DNA of 46,742 nucleotides from an uncultured Bacilli bacterium (GCA_934201705.1 CAKPXF010000020.1:1-46742), one strand, 5' to 3'; numbered from the stretch's first letter, positions 36,201-42,954 are shown. Notes: generated from the letters alone by a model not told the origin. Program-made: numbers and translations.

Positions 36201-36531
36201 CTGCGGCAGTTAATGTTCCATCAATTCCAGGGTCATTTAATAATTCCGCATCAATATTTGCAGATTTAGCAATTGCTAGTTTCAAATAAGTTAGTAGATC
36301 ACTAGCAGAACCACTTTCTGGCAAGATACCACTTAAAGAATTATAAAATGCAGTGTTTTTTAAAATTAAATCTCCACTTATAAATATTGATGTTGTCCAA
36401 AACAAAACCCAAAATACAATAGTTGCAAAAAAGTTAAACATACTCTTTTTGAAGCCTTGTATTAAGCCTATTAATAATGAAAAAACCATTATTATTAATA
36501 TTAAACTTAGCATAACTAATTCAATCGTCAT
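30268..36531 (-). CDS. Giant CvpA-type membrane protein with a long repeat region
   Basis: A 2087-residue protein. The first about 220 residues form a CvpA-type module: hydrophobic segments near 5-27, 34-54, 112-140 and 195-215, with a highly charged Lys-rich loop and the CvpA-like INRPLGLASGFLRGCLSSFL before the last helix. The following about 1870 residues, expected outside the membrane, are Asn/Asp/Ile/Lys-rich and helical. From about residue 850 to 1890 at least 13 degenerate units can be aligned, each opening with a motif like LRATIT(D/K)KL, then I-x-(I/V)-P, then E-x-x-(N/S)LI-x-AL. The best-kept units are 76 residues apart. A GAGG site lies 9 nt before the ATG and TATAAT further upstream. 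Function unknown. Confidence 0.78.
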   Translation of the reverse strand: MTIELVMLSLILIIMVFSLLIGLIQGFKKSMFNFFATIVFWVLFWTTSIFISGDLILKNTAFYNSLSGILPESGSASDLLTYLKLAIAKSANIDAELLNDPGIDGTLTAAVHAILKVFYLIILAIVFSIIKLIVYYVFFDSYCKVNKKTISKLEKKQESYVKKHSTEDKKLAKKIEKSKKQYAKNKINRPLGLASGFLRGCLSSFLILCVVNSTIKLLPNEDTDNITASTENNNTTTPSIYDFILQYTNNDPLVESAISLIKDYQKSNLINVTNMKINNTSIDDLFVDSILSGKSADYSVALRKELSIVVKVAEQAYYLTNGFDMESVNYAALNNEQVKRVENILNLLSNDDLINNLASAIIGISLTIDSVAKYMPDNITKEEYQAINWGNELKTIASLVSNVYSLGDLTKLDYFALDTTTVEEIIQTLSELKSINFLGHIGTTYAIKNLVEGDASFDAEVKNIENSLATLALEGKYSSDISSLKTLYTQFIDIFTNKDFSKYKDENGRITNYIAALTSVDTTKYKNVISNVLETNFVTELMPNVLTIMKEKVLKKSNPDIASLINPSITTSSDVEKEFNTVLTLIHDLTTDKDGIIHPFESIEKYDFSLLNNLSTDTIINSNLLSYAMIKIFIDTSKGQGILSSANNSLEKYVVVPDYLAEDANSTTHKFNEKWYNDGELKIMLTNIKNCGSQIKNINNLVDSLPAMLQAINANDLMLSDVLYYSVNKLINNYKDSVVIPLSDTDSASANTVNGVKINNIIKRDSLEKVLDIFTDGIIDFEVLFKYYLVDENNNASATPINKEDIIEGQKYITKIDLENGNIYKLLTSKKLYDPSLPETSSKDANLEKLFTSDILRATITKLITKNAKDVIVIPSNSTEATPTKCLIGSKDENGSIIESYEDISIIKINQFKSLIIAIDDLNLNINKIIDDPISIIDSLKDGEANDIKDCVNNIFGAGENGYSNTKYNGILHATLSKYIMDFANKEGNDIKIIIPDDCKETSDPSLLKGKSTVDLIRSIVLIGNDAFTDSSLSQEELINKIVKNVINNNNSLNSEIIRATLTDYISKEDNGINIPEAAKENAIIKQIEFDNLLNALDLMKKAKNEEDSENSIDYYDLLDVNNISVSMLLKANAAPTYSISNSLILRGTITDKLNENKDIVIPTIAKENDLIKADEVTNLLKAIEPILGGNTTLNSLPDLDEAKISSFKNVSTSLIIRATITDKLYNNESIDIPSIAYDENNLIKQEEVDNLITALVNVLGEETTINNITNIEDTKISAFKDNTTTISMSSIFRATITKKLNDNNDIIVPKAAYDSNSLIAQQEVDNLITALVNVLGEETTINNINNIDDIKLSKFKDNLQNINNSLIFRATITDKLANNESIEMPSSLACESINGDILIKKDELESLITSLVDVLGNESAINNINVDNIKLQKLAQSANEIKESYILRATMTKKIGDVQDIVYPNEANDENNIISKTEIVNVLKSLDILFAGLDIKSLTNSNNMLNSLTLNKLSNSYSTTLKNSYILNATISKQILDVKQVIVLDKIVETQNDVKYINEGEIEKLLNSMGSVFKDTPIKDLNSKLSSDSNFVDELLLEYNSGNDNFKSTILRATASSFIKDNVTSLKLEDNDLGVEFEKYNNINKLIITEEEFTNLMTALKSTKQALDPSNVKKINDLINPASLTYGQLKKCIDPLTNSYIVTKEISSILLDDKNAELLVVPNDGIINEKYIKKSDLVDFVNSISTLKSDETKINSSATIKESDIYQKSDSEYEEIFNSRILVASISKQIKNAFDSNSELIFLDNMYSKTFAIGKDSQTYIESAELLKLFKALNAIKAKSKDCSFSSINFTLNDDNSIVFKLTENDVKTIFSSTLLATNLRNKVVEANNDPSYFNGVLSLTRIIDKNEISVEGINDITKYVYTTVNTNNAESDVSKFVNAIISLKTSGYFDALVGKEASDITIYQNKVFIETVVDNDILRNSLPNIIVAMNEKNNKSDSLKTLVSFDDIIPGNDKKEEQIKFWKGKASDYSDGELYNFIGFIDESCKLSSYTNKEDIEKAITKMKRSKIASKTVEKYLEANPWLTY
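32496..32792 (-). repeat. Near-identical DNA repeat pair inside the giant gene
   Basis: Bases 32496-32564 and 32724-32792 match at 67 of 69 positions by eye, at an offset of 228 bp (76 codons). They encode the conserved VDNLITALVNVLGEETTIN part of two adjacent protein repeats. The other units have diverged much more in DNA, so this pair reflects a recent duplication or gene conversion. Confidence 0.85.
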
Positions 36532-36586
36532 AATAAATTCCTCTTTCCTAATTTATTTACATTATACACAAATAAAAAATCATTTA

Positions 36587-36630
36587 AAACAAAAAAAACG
36601 GATTTTATTAATCTCTTGACTCCGTTTTTT
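36587..36630 (-). terminator. Intrinsic terminator of the dut/rluA unit
   Basis: A 10-bp perfect stem AAAAAACGGA/TCCGTTTTTT (36593-36602 with 36621-36630) and an 18-nt loop lies between the end of the pseudouridine synthase gene and the promoter of the giant gene. Confidence 0.8.
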
Positions 36631-36631
36631 A

Positions 36632-37453
36632 TTAAATTGTAACAATTATACGTTTTTTTGTAATTGGATGTATAAAGCGTATATAGTAAGCCTTTAAATA
36701 CATTTTATCATTTGCTAATGCTTTATCATATAGTGGATCATTAACTAAAGGATGATTTATATGCTTAAACGATACTCTTATTTGATGAGTCCTTCCAGTT
36801 TTTATTAAAACATCAACTAAACTATTTCCATTTTCATACTTAATAAGTTTATACTTGCTAATACATAATTTTCCATTTATATCTTCTTTTCTTTTTATTG
36901 AATTATTATCTTTCGCAAGCCTTATTTTAATAATTCCTTTTCTTTTTACTTTTCCTTTTACTAAGGCTTGATATTTTTTAGTTATTTTTACTTTTTTAAA
37001 TAAATTATGAATATATTGATTTTTAGCAATAATTACTAGGCCTGTTGTTAGTTTATCAAGCCTATTAACTAAATGTATCTTTGATTTAATATCATTTGTT
37101 TTAAAATAATAAGATACTTCACTTGCTAGATTATTTGTATAATTTCTTTTTGTTGGTTCAATATCTAAATCATATGGCTTATTAACAATTAAAAAATATT
37201 CATCTTCGTAGATTATATCAATATTACTTCTCTTTATTGGTAATGTATTATCCTCATCATTTAAATAAACTGTAATTATAGTTTTTTTTAATGGTAAGAT
37301 TACCTGCTTATCCCTTACTACTATATTATTAATATATATATTATTATTATAAATAAGATAATATATGTTTTTATCACTATACCCCTTTTTCTTTAAAAAG
37401 TTTACTAAGGAGCATTTAAAATAGCTTATATATTCAAATTTTATTTTTTCCAT
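36632..37453 (-). CDS. RluA-family pseudouridine synthase
   Basis: A 273-residue cytosolic RNA-modifying enzyme that isomerises uridine to pseudouridine in rRNA or tRNA. An S4-like N-terminal segment (about 12-65) precedes the catalytic domain. Motif II is NRLDKLTTGLVI with catalytic Asp133; the late motif GRTHQIRVSF and HPLVNDPLYD are present. The family member (RluB/C/D type) and its target site cannot be decided from sequence. It overlaps the upstream dut gene by 1 nt (TAATG), so translation is coupled. Confidence 0.88.
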   Translation of the reverse strand: MEKIKFEYISYFKCSLVNFLKKKGYSDKNIYYLIYNNNIYINNIVVRDKQVILPLKKTIITVYLNDEDNTLPIKRSNIDIIYEDEYFLIVNKPYDLDIEPTKRNYTNNLASEVSYYFKTNDIKSKIHLVNRLDKLTTGLVIIAKNQYIHNLFKKVKITKKYQALVKGKVKRKGIIKIRLAKDNNSIKRKEDINGKLCISKYKLIKYENGNSLVDVLIKTGRTHQIRVSFKHINHPLVNDPLYDKALANDKMYLKAYYIRFIHPITKKRIIVTI

Positions 37454-37965
37454 TATTTTGTTGTTGAACCAAAGCCTGAAGTTCTAATTCCATCACATTC
37501 ATCATCGATAGTAATTCCAAATTTGAAGAATATTCCTTGAACAAAGCCCTGGCCTTTTTTTACTTCAACAATTTTATTTTCATTAGTATCGTTAGTCATT
37601 TTACAAAAAATATGGCCTTCATTTAAAGCTTTATAATAATCAGAATCAATTACCCCAATTGTATTATTCAACTGTAAACGATATTTAAAGCCAAGACCTG
37701 AGCGAGGAAACATTAATAAAACATAGCCATCATCTATTTGAGCTCTAATACCTGTTGGAATTTTTATTGTCTCATTTTTCCTTAAAGTGATATCAATAGG
37801 ACTAAAAAAATCATAACCGGCTGAGCCAGTTGTTGCTCTTTTTGGAAGCTTTATATTATCATAAATATCCTTTATTTCATTATCACTATATAAAGGAAAT
37901 GTCTCTTTAAAATCCTTATAAAATTGTTCGTAGCTTACTTTTTCAAATTTAGCAATTCTTTCCAT
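37453..37965 (-). CDS. dut: dUTP diphosphatase (trimeric dUTPase)
   Basis: A 170-residue enzyme that hydrolyses dUTP to dUMP and pyrophosphate, keeping uracil out of DNA. Trimeric dUTPase motifs are in order: SAGYDFFSP (48-56), PRSGLG (87-92), GVIDSDY (104-110) and the C-terminal lid RTSGFGST (161-168). A 40-residue N-terminal extension makes it longer than the E. coli enzyme. An AGGAG site precedes the ATG. It forms a two-gene unit with the pseudouridine synthase and is divergent from tgt. Confidence 0.9.
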   Translation of the reverse strand: MERIAKFEKVSYEQFYKDFKETFPLYSDNEIKDIYDNIKLPKRATTGSAGYDFFSPIDITLRKNETIKIPTGIRAQIDDGYVLLMFPRSGLGFKYRLQLNNTIGVIDSDYYKALNEGHIFCKMTNDTNENKIVEVKKGQGFVQGIFFKFGITIDDECDGIRTSGFGSTTK

Positions 37966-38027
37966 ACTTTTTCTCCTATAATTAATATAATTAATATTAC
38001 CATAACGTTACTTTTTTTTCTATATAA

Positions 38028-38056
38028 TTGTTAAAAAGGTCAAGAAGTGATAAAAT
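38028..38056 (+). promoter_or_regulatory. Promoter of the tgt-queA-queH operon
   Basis: -35 TTGTTA (38028-38033), 17-bp spacer and -10 TAAAAT (38051-38056), extended by TGA just upstream. The predicted leader is under 20 nt, so there is no room for a preQ1 riboswitch. Confidence 0.7.
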
Positions 38057-38080
38057 ACATACGCAAGGGGTGTGATAATA

Positions 38081-39226
38081 ATGAAAAAATGTCAATATTT
38101 TTCATATGAATTACTTCATGAGGATAAAAATTGTGGCGCTAGATATGGGGTGATTCATACAATACATGGCGATGTTTATACACCAATGTTTATGCCAGTT
38201 GGCACATGTGCTACAGTAAAATATATTTCTCCTGAAGAGTTATATGATATGAATTCACAAATTATTTTAGCTAACACCTATCATTGTTGGCTAAGGCCTG
38301 GTGAGGATATAGTTAATTATGCTGGTGGATTGCACAAATTTATGAACTATAAAAGGCCGATGCTTACTGATTCTGGAGGGTACCAAGTATTTTCATTATC
38401 AAAGAATCGCAAGATAAGTGAAGAAGGTGTAAAGTTTAAATCACATCTTGATGGTTCTCCTTTATTTTTATCTCCAGAAAAATCAATTGAAGTTCAAAAC
38501 AAGCTTGGAGCTGATATCATTATGTCACTTGATGAATGTCCTCCATATCCAACAACCTATGATTATATGAAAAAGTCAATTGAAAGGACACTAAGATGGG
38601 CCAAAAGGGGGCAAGATGCTCATAATAATGAATATCAAGCTTTATTTGGTATTTGCCAAGGTGGTGAATTTGAGGATTTAAGAAAATATTCTACAACGAA
38701 AACTGTTGAAATGGATTTTGATGGCTACTCAATAGGTGGAACAGCACTAGGGGAAAGTAAAGATGTAATGCATAAAATGATTGAATATACTGTTAAGTAT
38801 TTACCTAAAGATAAGCCTCGCTATTTAATGGGTGTTGGAACTCCTGAGGATTTACTTGAAGGCGTACTTCGTGGCGTTGATATGTTTGATTGTGTATTAC
38901 CTACTCGTATTGCTAGGCATGGTTCAATTTTAACAACTTATGGGAAAATAAATATTCGTGATAAAAAATATGAAAGAGACTTATCTCCACTTGATAAAGA
39001 ATGTGATTGCTATACTTGTAAAAACTATACAAAATCATATTTAAGGCATTTATATAAATGTGATGAAGGACTAGGAAAACGTCTTTTATCTATTCATAAT
39101 TTAAGATTTTTATTACGTTTATCAGAAGATATGAGAAAAGCTATCCAAGAGGATAGATTCTTAGAATTTAAAAAGGAGTTTATGGATAAATATGGACAAG
39201 GAAAACCAACAACTCTTATTAAGTGA
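38081..39226 (+). CDS. tgt: tRNA-guanine (queuine) transglycosylase
   Basis: A 381-residue TIM-barrel enzyme that swaps guanine-34 for preQ1 in tRNAs with GUN anticodons. Visible are LTDSGGYQVFSL, the catalytic DMFDCVLPTRIARHG region and the zinc site CDCYTC with the later His in YLRHLYKC. A GTG at 38072 is in frame but only 1 nt after the AAGGGG site, so the ATG at 38081 is chosen. The end overlaps queA by 35 bp. The gene stops with TGA, showing the standard code. Confidence 0.93.
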   Translation: MKKCQYFSYELLHEDKNCGARYGVIHTIHGDVYTPMFMPVGTCATVKYISPEELYDMNSQIILANTYHCWLRPGEDIVNYAGGLHKFMNYKRPMLTDSGGYQVFSLSKNRKISEEGVKFKSHLDGSPLFLSPEKSIEVQNKLGADIIMSLDECPPYPTTYDYMKKSIERTLRWAKRGQDAHNNEYQALFGICQGGEFEDLRKYSTTKTVEMDFDGYSIGGTALGESKDVMHKMIEYTVKYLPKDKPRYLMGVGTPEDLLEGVLRGVDMFDCVLPTRIARHGSILTTYGKINIRDKKYERDLSPLDKECDCYTCKNYTKSYLRHLYKCDEGLGKRLLSIHNLRFLLRLSEDMRKAIQEDRFLEFKKEFMDKYGQGKPTTLIK

Positions 39227-40238
39227 TTTTGACTATGATTTACCAAAGGAATTAATAGCTCAAACACCACTATTAAAAAGAGATGAATCTAAATTATTAG
39301 TTTTAGATCGTAAAAATCATACACTTACAGATAAAAAGTTTTATGACTTAGTTGATATATTAAAAAAAGGAGATGTTTTAGTTAGAAATAACTCAAAAGT
39401 TATTCCAGCTCGTCTTTTTGGCTATAAGGAAGAAACTAAAGCTCATATTGAATTACTTCTTTTAAAGCAACTTGAAAATGATAATTGGGAATGCTTAATT
39501 AAGGGTGCTAAAAAGGTAAGTAATGGAACAAAATTAATTTTTGATGAAACATTATTAAAGGCTGAGGTTGTTTTAAAAAAAGAAGAAGGCTTATGTATAA
39601 TTCATTTTATCTATAATGGTATTTTCAATGAAATACTTGATAAGCTTGGGAGCATGCCTTTACCACCTTACATTAAAGAAAAACTAAAAGATAAAGATAG
39701 ATATCAAACAGTTTATGCTAAGGTTGAAGGAAGTAGTGCTGCTCCAACAGCTGGTCTTCATTTTACAGATGAATTATTAAATAAGTTAAAAGATAAAGGC
39801 GTTAGTATTTTAGACGTTACCTTACATGTAGGGCTTGGAACATTTAGACCTGTAGAGGAAGAAAATGTCTTAGAGCATCATATGCATGAAGAATATTATA
39901 TAATGGATGAAAAAACAGCTTCATTACTAAATAAAGCTAAAAGTGAAAAAAGGAGAATAATTGCCGTTGGTACAACATCACTTAGAACCCTTGAAACAGT
40001 TTATCAAAAATATAAATGCTTCAAAGAAGATAGTGGCTATACTGATATATTTATTTATCCTGGAGTTGATGTTTTATCAATTGATGGCTTAATTACTAAT
40101 TTCCATCTTCCAAAGTCAACATTAGTAATGCTTGTTAGTGCTATTGCTACAAAAGAGTTTATTTTTGAAGCTTATAAGCATGCAATTAATAATAACTATC
40201 GTTTCTTTTCATTTGGCGATGCTATGATTATATTATGA
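39192..40238 (+). CDS. queA: S-adenosylmethionine:tRNA ribosyltransferase-isomerase
   Basis: A 348-residue enzyme that builds epoxyqueuosine on tRNA from preQ1 and the ribosyl part of AdoMet. Family marks include the N-terminal FDYDLPKELIAQ, RNNSKVIPARLFG, AAPTAGLHFT and LHVGLGTFRPV. The start lies inside tgt, 13 nt after an AAGGAG at 39173-39178. It overlaps queH by 4 nt (ATGA). Full length. Confidence 0.94.
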   Translation: MDKENQQLLLSDFDYDLPKELIAQTPLLKRDESKLLVLDRKNHTLTDKKFYDLVDILKKGDVLVRNNSKVIPARLFGYKEETKAHIELLLLKQLENDNWECLIKGAKKVSNGTKLIFDETLLKAEVVLKKEEGLCIIHFIYNGIFNEILDKLGSMPLPPYIKEKLKDKDRYQTVYAKVEGSSAAPTAGLHFTDELLNKLKDKGVSILDVTLHVGLGTFRPVEEENVLEHHMHEEYYIMDEKTASLLNKAKSEKRRIIAVGTTSLRTLETVYQKYKCFKEDSGYTDIFIYPGVDVLSIDGLITNFHLPKSTLVMLVSAIATKEFIFEAYKHAINNNYRFFSFGDAMIIL

Positions 40239-40822
40239 ACGACTACTACGCTAGACAAGTAAAGCTTCTTGAAGAGTTAAAAAGCAAAGAAAAAAAACCA
40301 ACATTATTATTACATACATGCTGTGCTTTATGTTTTTCAAGTGCATTTATGCAATGTAAGGATTATTTTGAAATTACTGTGTTTTTCTATAATCCAAATA
40401 TTTATCCACTAGATGAATATGAAAAAAGAAAAAATGAAACATTAAGATTAATTGAAATCTTTAAAAAAGAATTCAATGTTAATATTAGATTTGTTGAGCA
40501 AATAGAAAGCTTTGAAACATATAATAAAAAAAAGGTCCATAAGCACAAATGCTATGATTGTATCTATAATAGAATTTTAACTTCCTATAATTACGCTAAT
40601 AGTAATAATTATGATTATATAACGACAACATTAACTGTTGGCAGGCTTAAAAATTCTATAATGATTAATCAAATAGGCGAAATGCTAGAGCCTTATTATA
40701 AAACAAAATATTTTTATTCAAACTTTAAAAAGAACAAAGGAATAGATTTAAGCTTAGAAATGAAAAAGAAATACAATATCTATGCTCAAAATTATTGTGG
40801 TTGTGAGAAATACTATGAATAA
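40235..40822 (+). CDS. queH: Epoxyqueuosine reductase QueH
   Basis: A 195-residue iron-sulfur enzyme that reduces epoxyqueuosine to queuosine and replaces the unrelated QueG. The conserved cysteines are all present: HTCCALC (Cys29, Cys30, Cys33), CYDC (Cys106, Cys109) and YCGC (Cys188, Cys190). The FYNPNIYP motif (51-58) is typical. It completes the last three steps of queuosine formation with tgt and queA. No preQ1 synthesis genes lie in the window, so precursor synthesis or uptake must be encoded elsewhere. Confidence 0.9.
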   Translation: MNDYYARQVKLLEELKSKEKKPTLLLHTCCALCFSSAFMQCKDYFEITVFFYNPNIYPLDEYEKRKNETLRLIEIFKKEFNVNIRFVEQIESFETYNKKKVHKHKCYDCIYNRILTSYNYANSNNYDYITTTLTVGRLKNSIMINQIGEMLEPYYKTKYFYSNFKKNKGIDLSLEMKKKYNIYAQNYCGCEKYYE

Positions 40823-40852
40823 AGGATGGTTCATTGTTGGCCATCCTTTTTA
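40821..40852 (+). terminator. Intrinsic terminator of the queuosine operon
   Basis: AAAGGATGG (40821-40829) and CCATCCTTT (40841-40849) form a 9-bp perfect stem, followed by TTTTT. It marks the boundary with AbiE locus 2. Confidence 0.88.
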
Positions 40853-40871
40853 AGTAAGCAAGGAAAAAATT

Positions 40872-41725
40872 CTAAACATTGATTAATTCTTGTTTTAATA
40901 ATTCAATGATTAAATTAATAGCATTCATGACATCATCATAATTTATATTTCCAACATAAGATTTTTTATTTTTGAAATTGTTAAAATTTTGCCTTAATTT
41001 ATTGCTTTCTTTTATTAATTTAAAAGAACTTACTATTTTTTCAATTTCAAAATTTACTTCTCTTCTTTTAAAAGTGTTTTTTATTGCATATATTAAAGTG
41101 ATTTTATTTATTTCATTATAAAATTTCGTTAAAAGAATATATAAATCATAAAAATCTTTGGTTCTTGTGTTCATAATATTATCAACTATAAAAGTTTCGA
41201 ATTTTTCTGCTATTATTGTTTCTTTGTTAAAAGACATAATACTAATATATGAGTCGTCAAACATACATTTATATTTAAATTCTAATTCTCTTGGTGTAAT
41301 TGGATCCCCAACTGTTATATCAATTGATAATGGAACTTGTAAGTGTTCTTTAAAACCTGTTAAACTAATTCTTAATCCACCATATTTGTCAGCCAATCTT
41401 ATTTCTTTTATATTTTTAATTTTAAATATAATTTCATCCTCAGAATCAATTTTAATAATCTCATCAATAATATATTCTAGTTTGTTTACATCTAGTGGTA
41501 AGTCTTTTATCATTGTATCCATATCTTGAGTAGTTCTTCGCTCATCGCCAAATATAGCCGATAGCAAAAGTCCACCTTTCAAAATAAAATTTGTTTTATA
41601 TTTGCTTTTTGATATACGATATAAAAGTCTTTCAAAAAATACATTTGCATTATATCTTGTGGATTCAAATTATTTTCATGCGCTTTAGCTTTAATTCTAA
41701 TTTTTAAATTTTCCGCATTTAGCAC
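40872..41725 (-). pseudogene. abiEii: AbiEii-type nucleotidyltransferase toxin, frameshifted (locus 2)
   Basis: The C-terminal 236 codons (from 41582) encode KGGLLLSAIFGDERRTTQDMD, the nucleotidyltransferase core, and AEKFETF...RTKDFYDLYIL. Reading further upstream in that frame gives FFERLLYRISKSKYKTNF, but before it the natural N-terminus NAENLKIRIKAKAHENN is in another frame. The two join if one T is added to the T6 run (41634-41639): the expected total is then 284 residues. The likely start is a GTG at 41725 overlapping the antitoxin stop by 1 nt, with GGAGG upstream. The shift is in a homopolymer, so a sequencing or assembly error must be considered. Confidence 0.75.
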
Positions 41726-42318
41726 TACATTAACACCTCCATATAACTATTTATACATTTTTCAATATTAAACTCTTTAGCATATTCCATAAGTTTTGAC
41801 AAATCTCTTTCATTTTTATTATTCAAATACTCATTAATTGCATATTTTATAGTTTCAATATTTTGATTATCTTTATGCTTTATCAAATCACATATGCATC
41901 TTTCAGCATTATAGCAAATTATATTTTGACCTTGTGGGCTTTTAATAACTATTTTCCCTAAATTAAATATTTTTCTTTTTACATAATGTAATTTTACATT
42001 AGACTTATTTTTTAAGCTACCATTATAACCTCTATTAACTGTAATATTATATGTACTTGGAACCTCTTCACATAAATTTAAAAAATACAAAGCTGTTTCA
42101 TATGAAAAAATAGCATTGTTACCATATGTCAAATTAAAATATTCATCTCCCCAGGTAGATGATAGAACATATAAACCTTTTTTTACTCTTTCTAATGTAC
42201 CTTTATTAACCAATCTAGTTAAAAAAACTCTATTAATATTATTTTTTAATACTTCTTTAGTTGTAATAATTCCATTATTTTTATTTGCAAGTTCTAAAAT
42301 TTTTTCTTCTTTATTCAT
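41725..42318 (-). CDS. abiEi: AbiEi-family antitoxin of a type IV toxin-antitoxin locus (locus 2)
   Basis: A 197-residue protein with an N-terminal winged helix (about 1-55, NKGTLERVKKGLYVL is the wing) and the short AbiEi C-terminal part (SYETALYFLNLCEEVPSTYNITV, ICYNAERCICDLI). It is a different, shorter subfamily from the locus 1 antitoxin, so the two loci were probably acquired separately. The open frame extends back to 42375, but the AAAGGA upstream of the ATG at 42318 and the promoter position support the shorter form. The gene is intact, whereas the toxin gene is not. Confidence 0.82.
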   Translation of the reverse strand: MNKEEKILELANKNNGIITTKEVLKNNINRVFLTRLVNKGTLERVKKGLYVLSSTWGDEYFNLTYGNNAIFSYETALYFLNLCEEVPSTYNITVNRGYNGSLKNKSNVKLHYVKRKIFNLGKIVIKSPQGQNIICYNAERCICDLIKHKDNQNIETIKYAINEYLNNKNERDLSKLMEYAKEFNIEKCINSYMEVLM

Positions 42319-42334
42319 AGCAAAAAGTTCCTTT

Positions 42335-42361
42335 CTACATACTATTATACTATATTTGTAT
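42335..42361 (-). promoter_or_regulatory. AbiE locus 2 promoter flanked by an inverted repeat
   Basis: A perfect -10 TATAAT (42347-42342, minus strand) sits between the arms ACATAC (42335-42340) and GTATGT (42356-42361), 15 bp apart. An AbiEi operator at this position would block the polymerase directly; that role is inferred. Confidence 0.5.
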
Positions 42362-42435
42362 GTTAAATGGAACATGTTTAAAATATATTTACTTAATAAA
42401 AAAAACTTACAATGATGTTACATCTTCATATATCT

Positions 42436-42738
42436 TTATTCTTTATTTAAATTTGTAATAAATATTGGCATACGTTTTTGAGTACTTTGCTGTTTTAATG
42501 TTTGTGTAGTTACAATATCAATTTCTTTTTTACACTTGTCACATAATTCATTATATAAATTTCTCATATCAAACATACTATTTATACATGAACCTTTTCT
42601 ATCAATTAATAAATCAATATCACTATTTGGTGTAGCTTCACCACGAGCATATGATCCAAACACATATACAGCACGTAAACGATATTTCTTTGCTATTGGT
42701 TCAATTAAATTTTTGATTTGTTCAATACTAAGTACCAT
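42436..42738 (-). CDS. MNT-type minimal nucleotidyltransferase (MntA-like), without HEPN partner
   Basis: A 100-residue protein with the nucleotidyltransferase core GSYARGEATPNSDIDLLID (Gly28, Ser29, Asp40, Asp42) and the third acidic residue in EIDIVT (Asp74). MntA proteins AMPylate and silence HEPN RNase toxins in type VII systems. No HEPN gene lies on either side: AbiE locus 2 is downstream and 254 bp without a gene lie upstream. A GGAGG site 7 nt before the ATG gives good translation. It may act alone, on an unlinked toxin, or be a relic. Confidence 0.78.
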   Translation of the reverse strand: MVLSIEQIKNLIEPIAKKYRLRAVYVFGSYARGEATPNSDIDLLIDRKGSCINSMFDMRNLYNELCDKCKKEIDIVTTQTLKQQSTQKRMPIFITNLNKE

Positions 42739-42954
42739 TTTCTTGCCTCCACTTTTCTTTAATATTATTATCTCTCATATTTCTCTAAAAACGAATAAAA
42801 TTATCAATTCCAACACATAAACAATTCTTGCAAGATTAAACTGTTTTATTCATTATTAGTCAAATTCATCATTTAAAAATGATTTAGTATGTGGTTTTAT
42901 ATTATAACCGATTTACTTTTATCGCTTATTTACCATCGTTTTAATTACAAGAAA

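Noticed and set aside
39192..40238. Mycoplasma-like code with TGA as tryptophan
   Set aside because: tgt and queA end in TGA exactly at overlaps with the next genes, and tryptophan is written TGG throughout, so the standard bacterial code applies.
42319..42375. Longer N-terminus for the locus 2 antitoxin
   Set aside because: The extra 19 codons cover the -10 element and ribosome binding site region; the sequence is not antitoxin-like.
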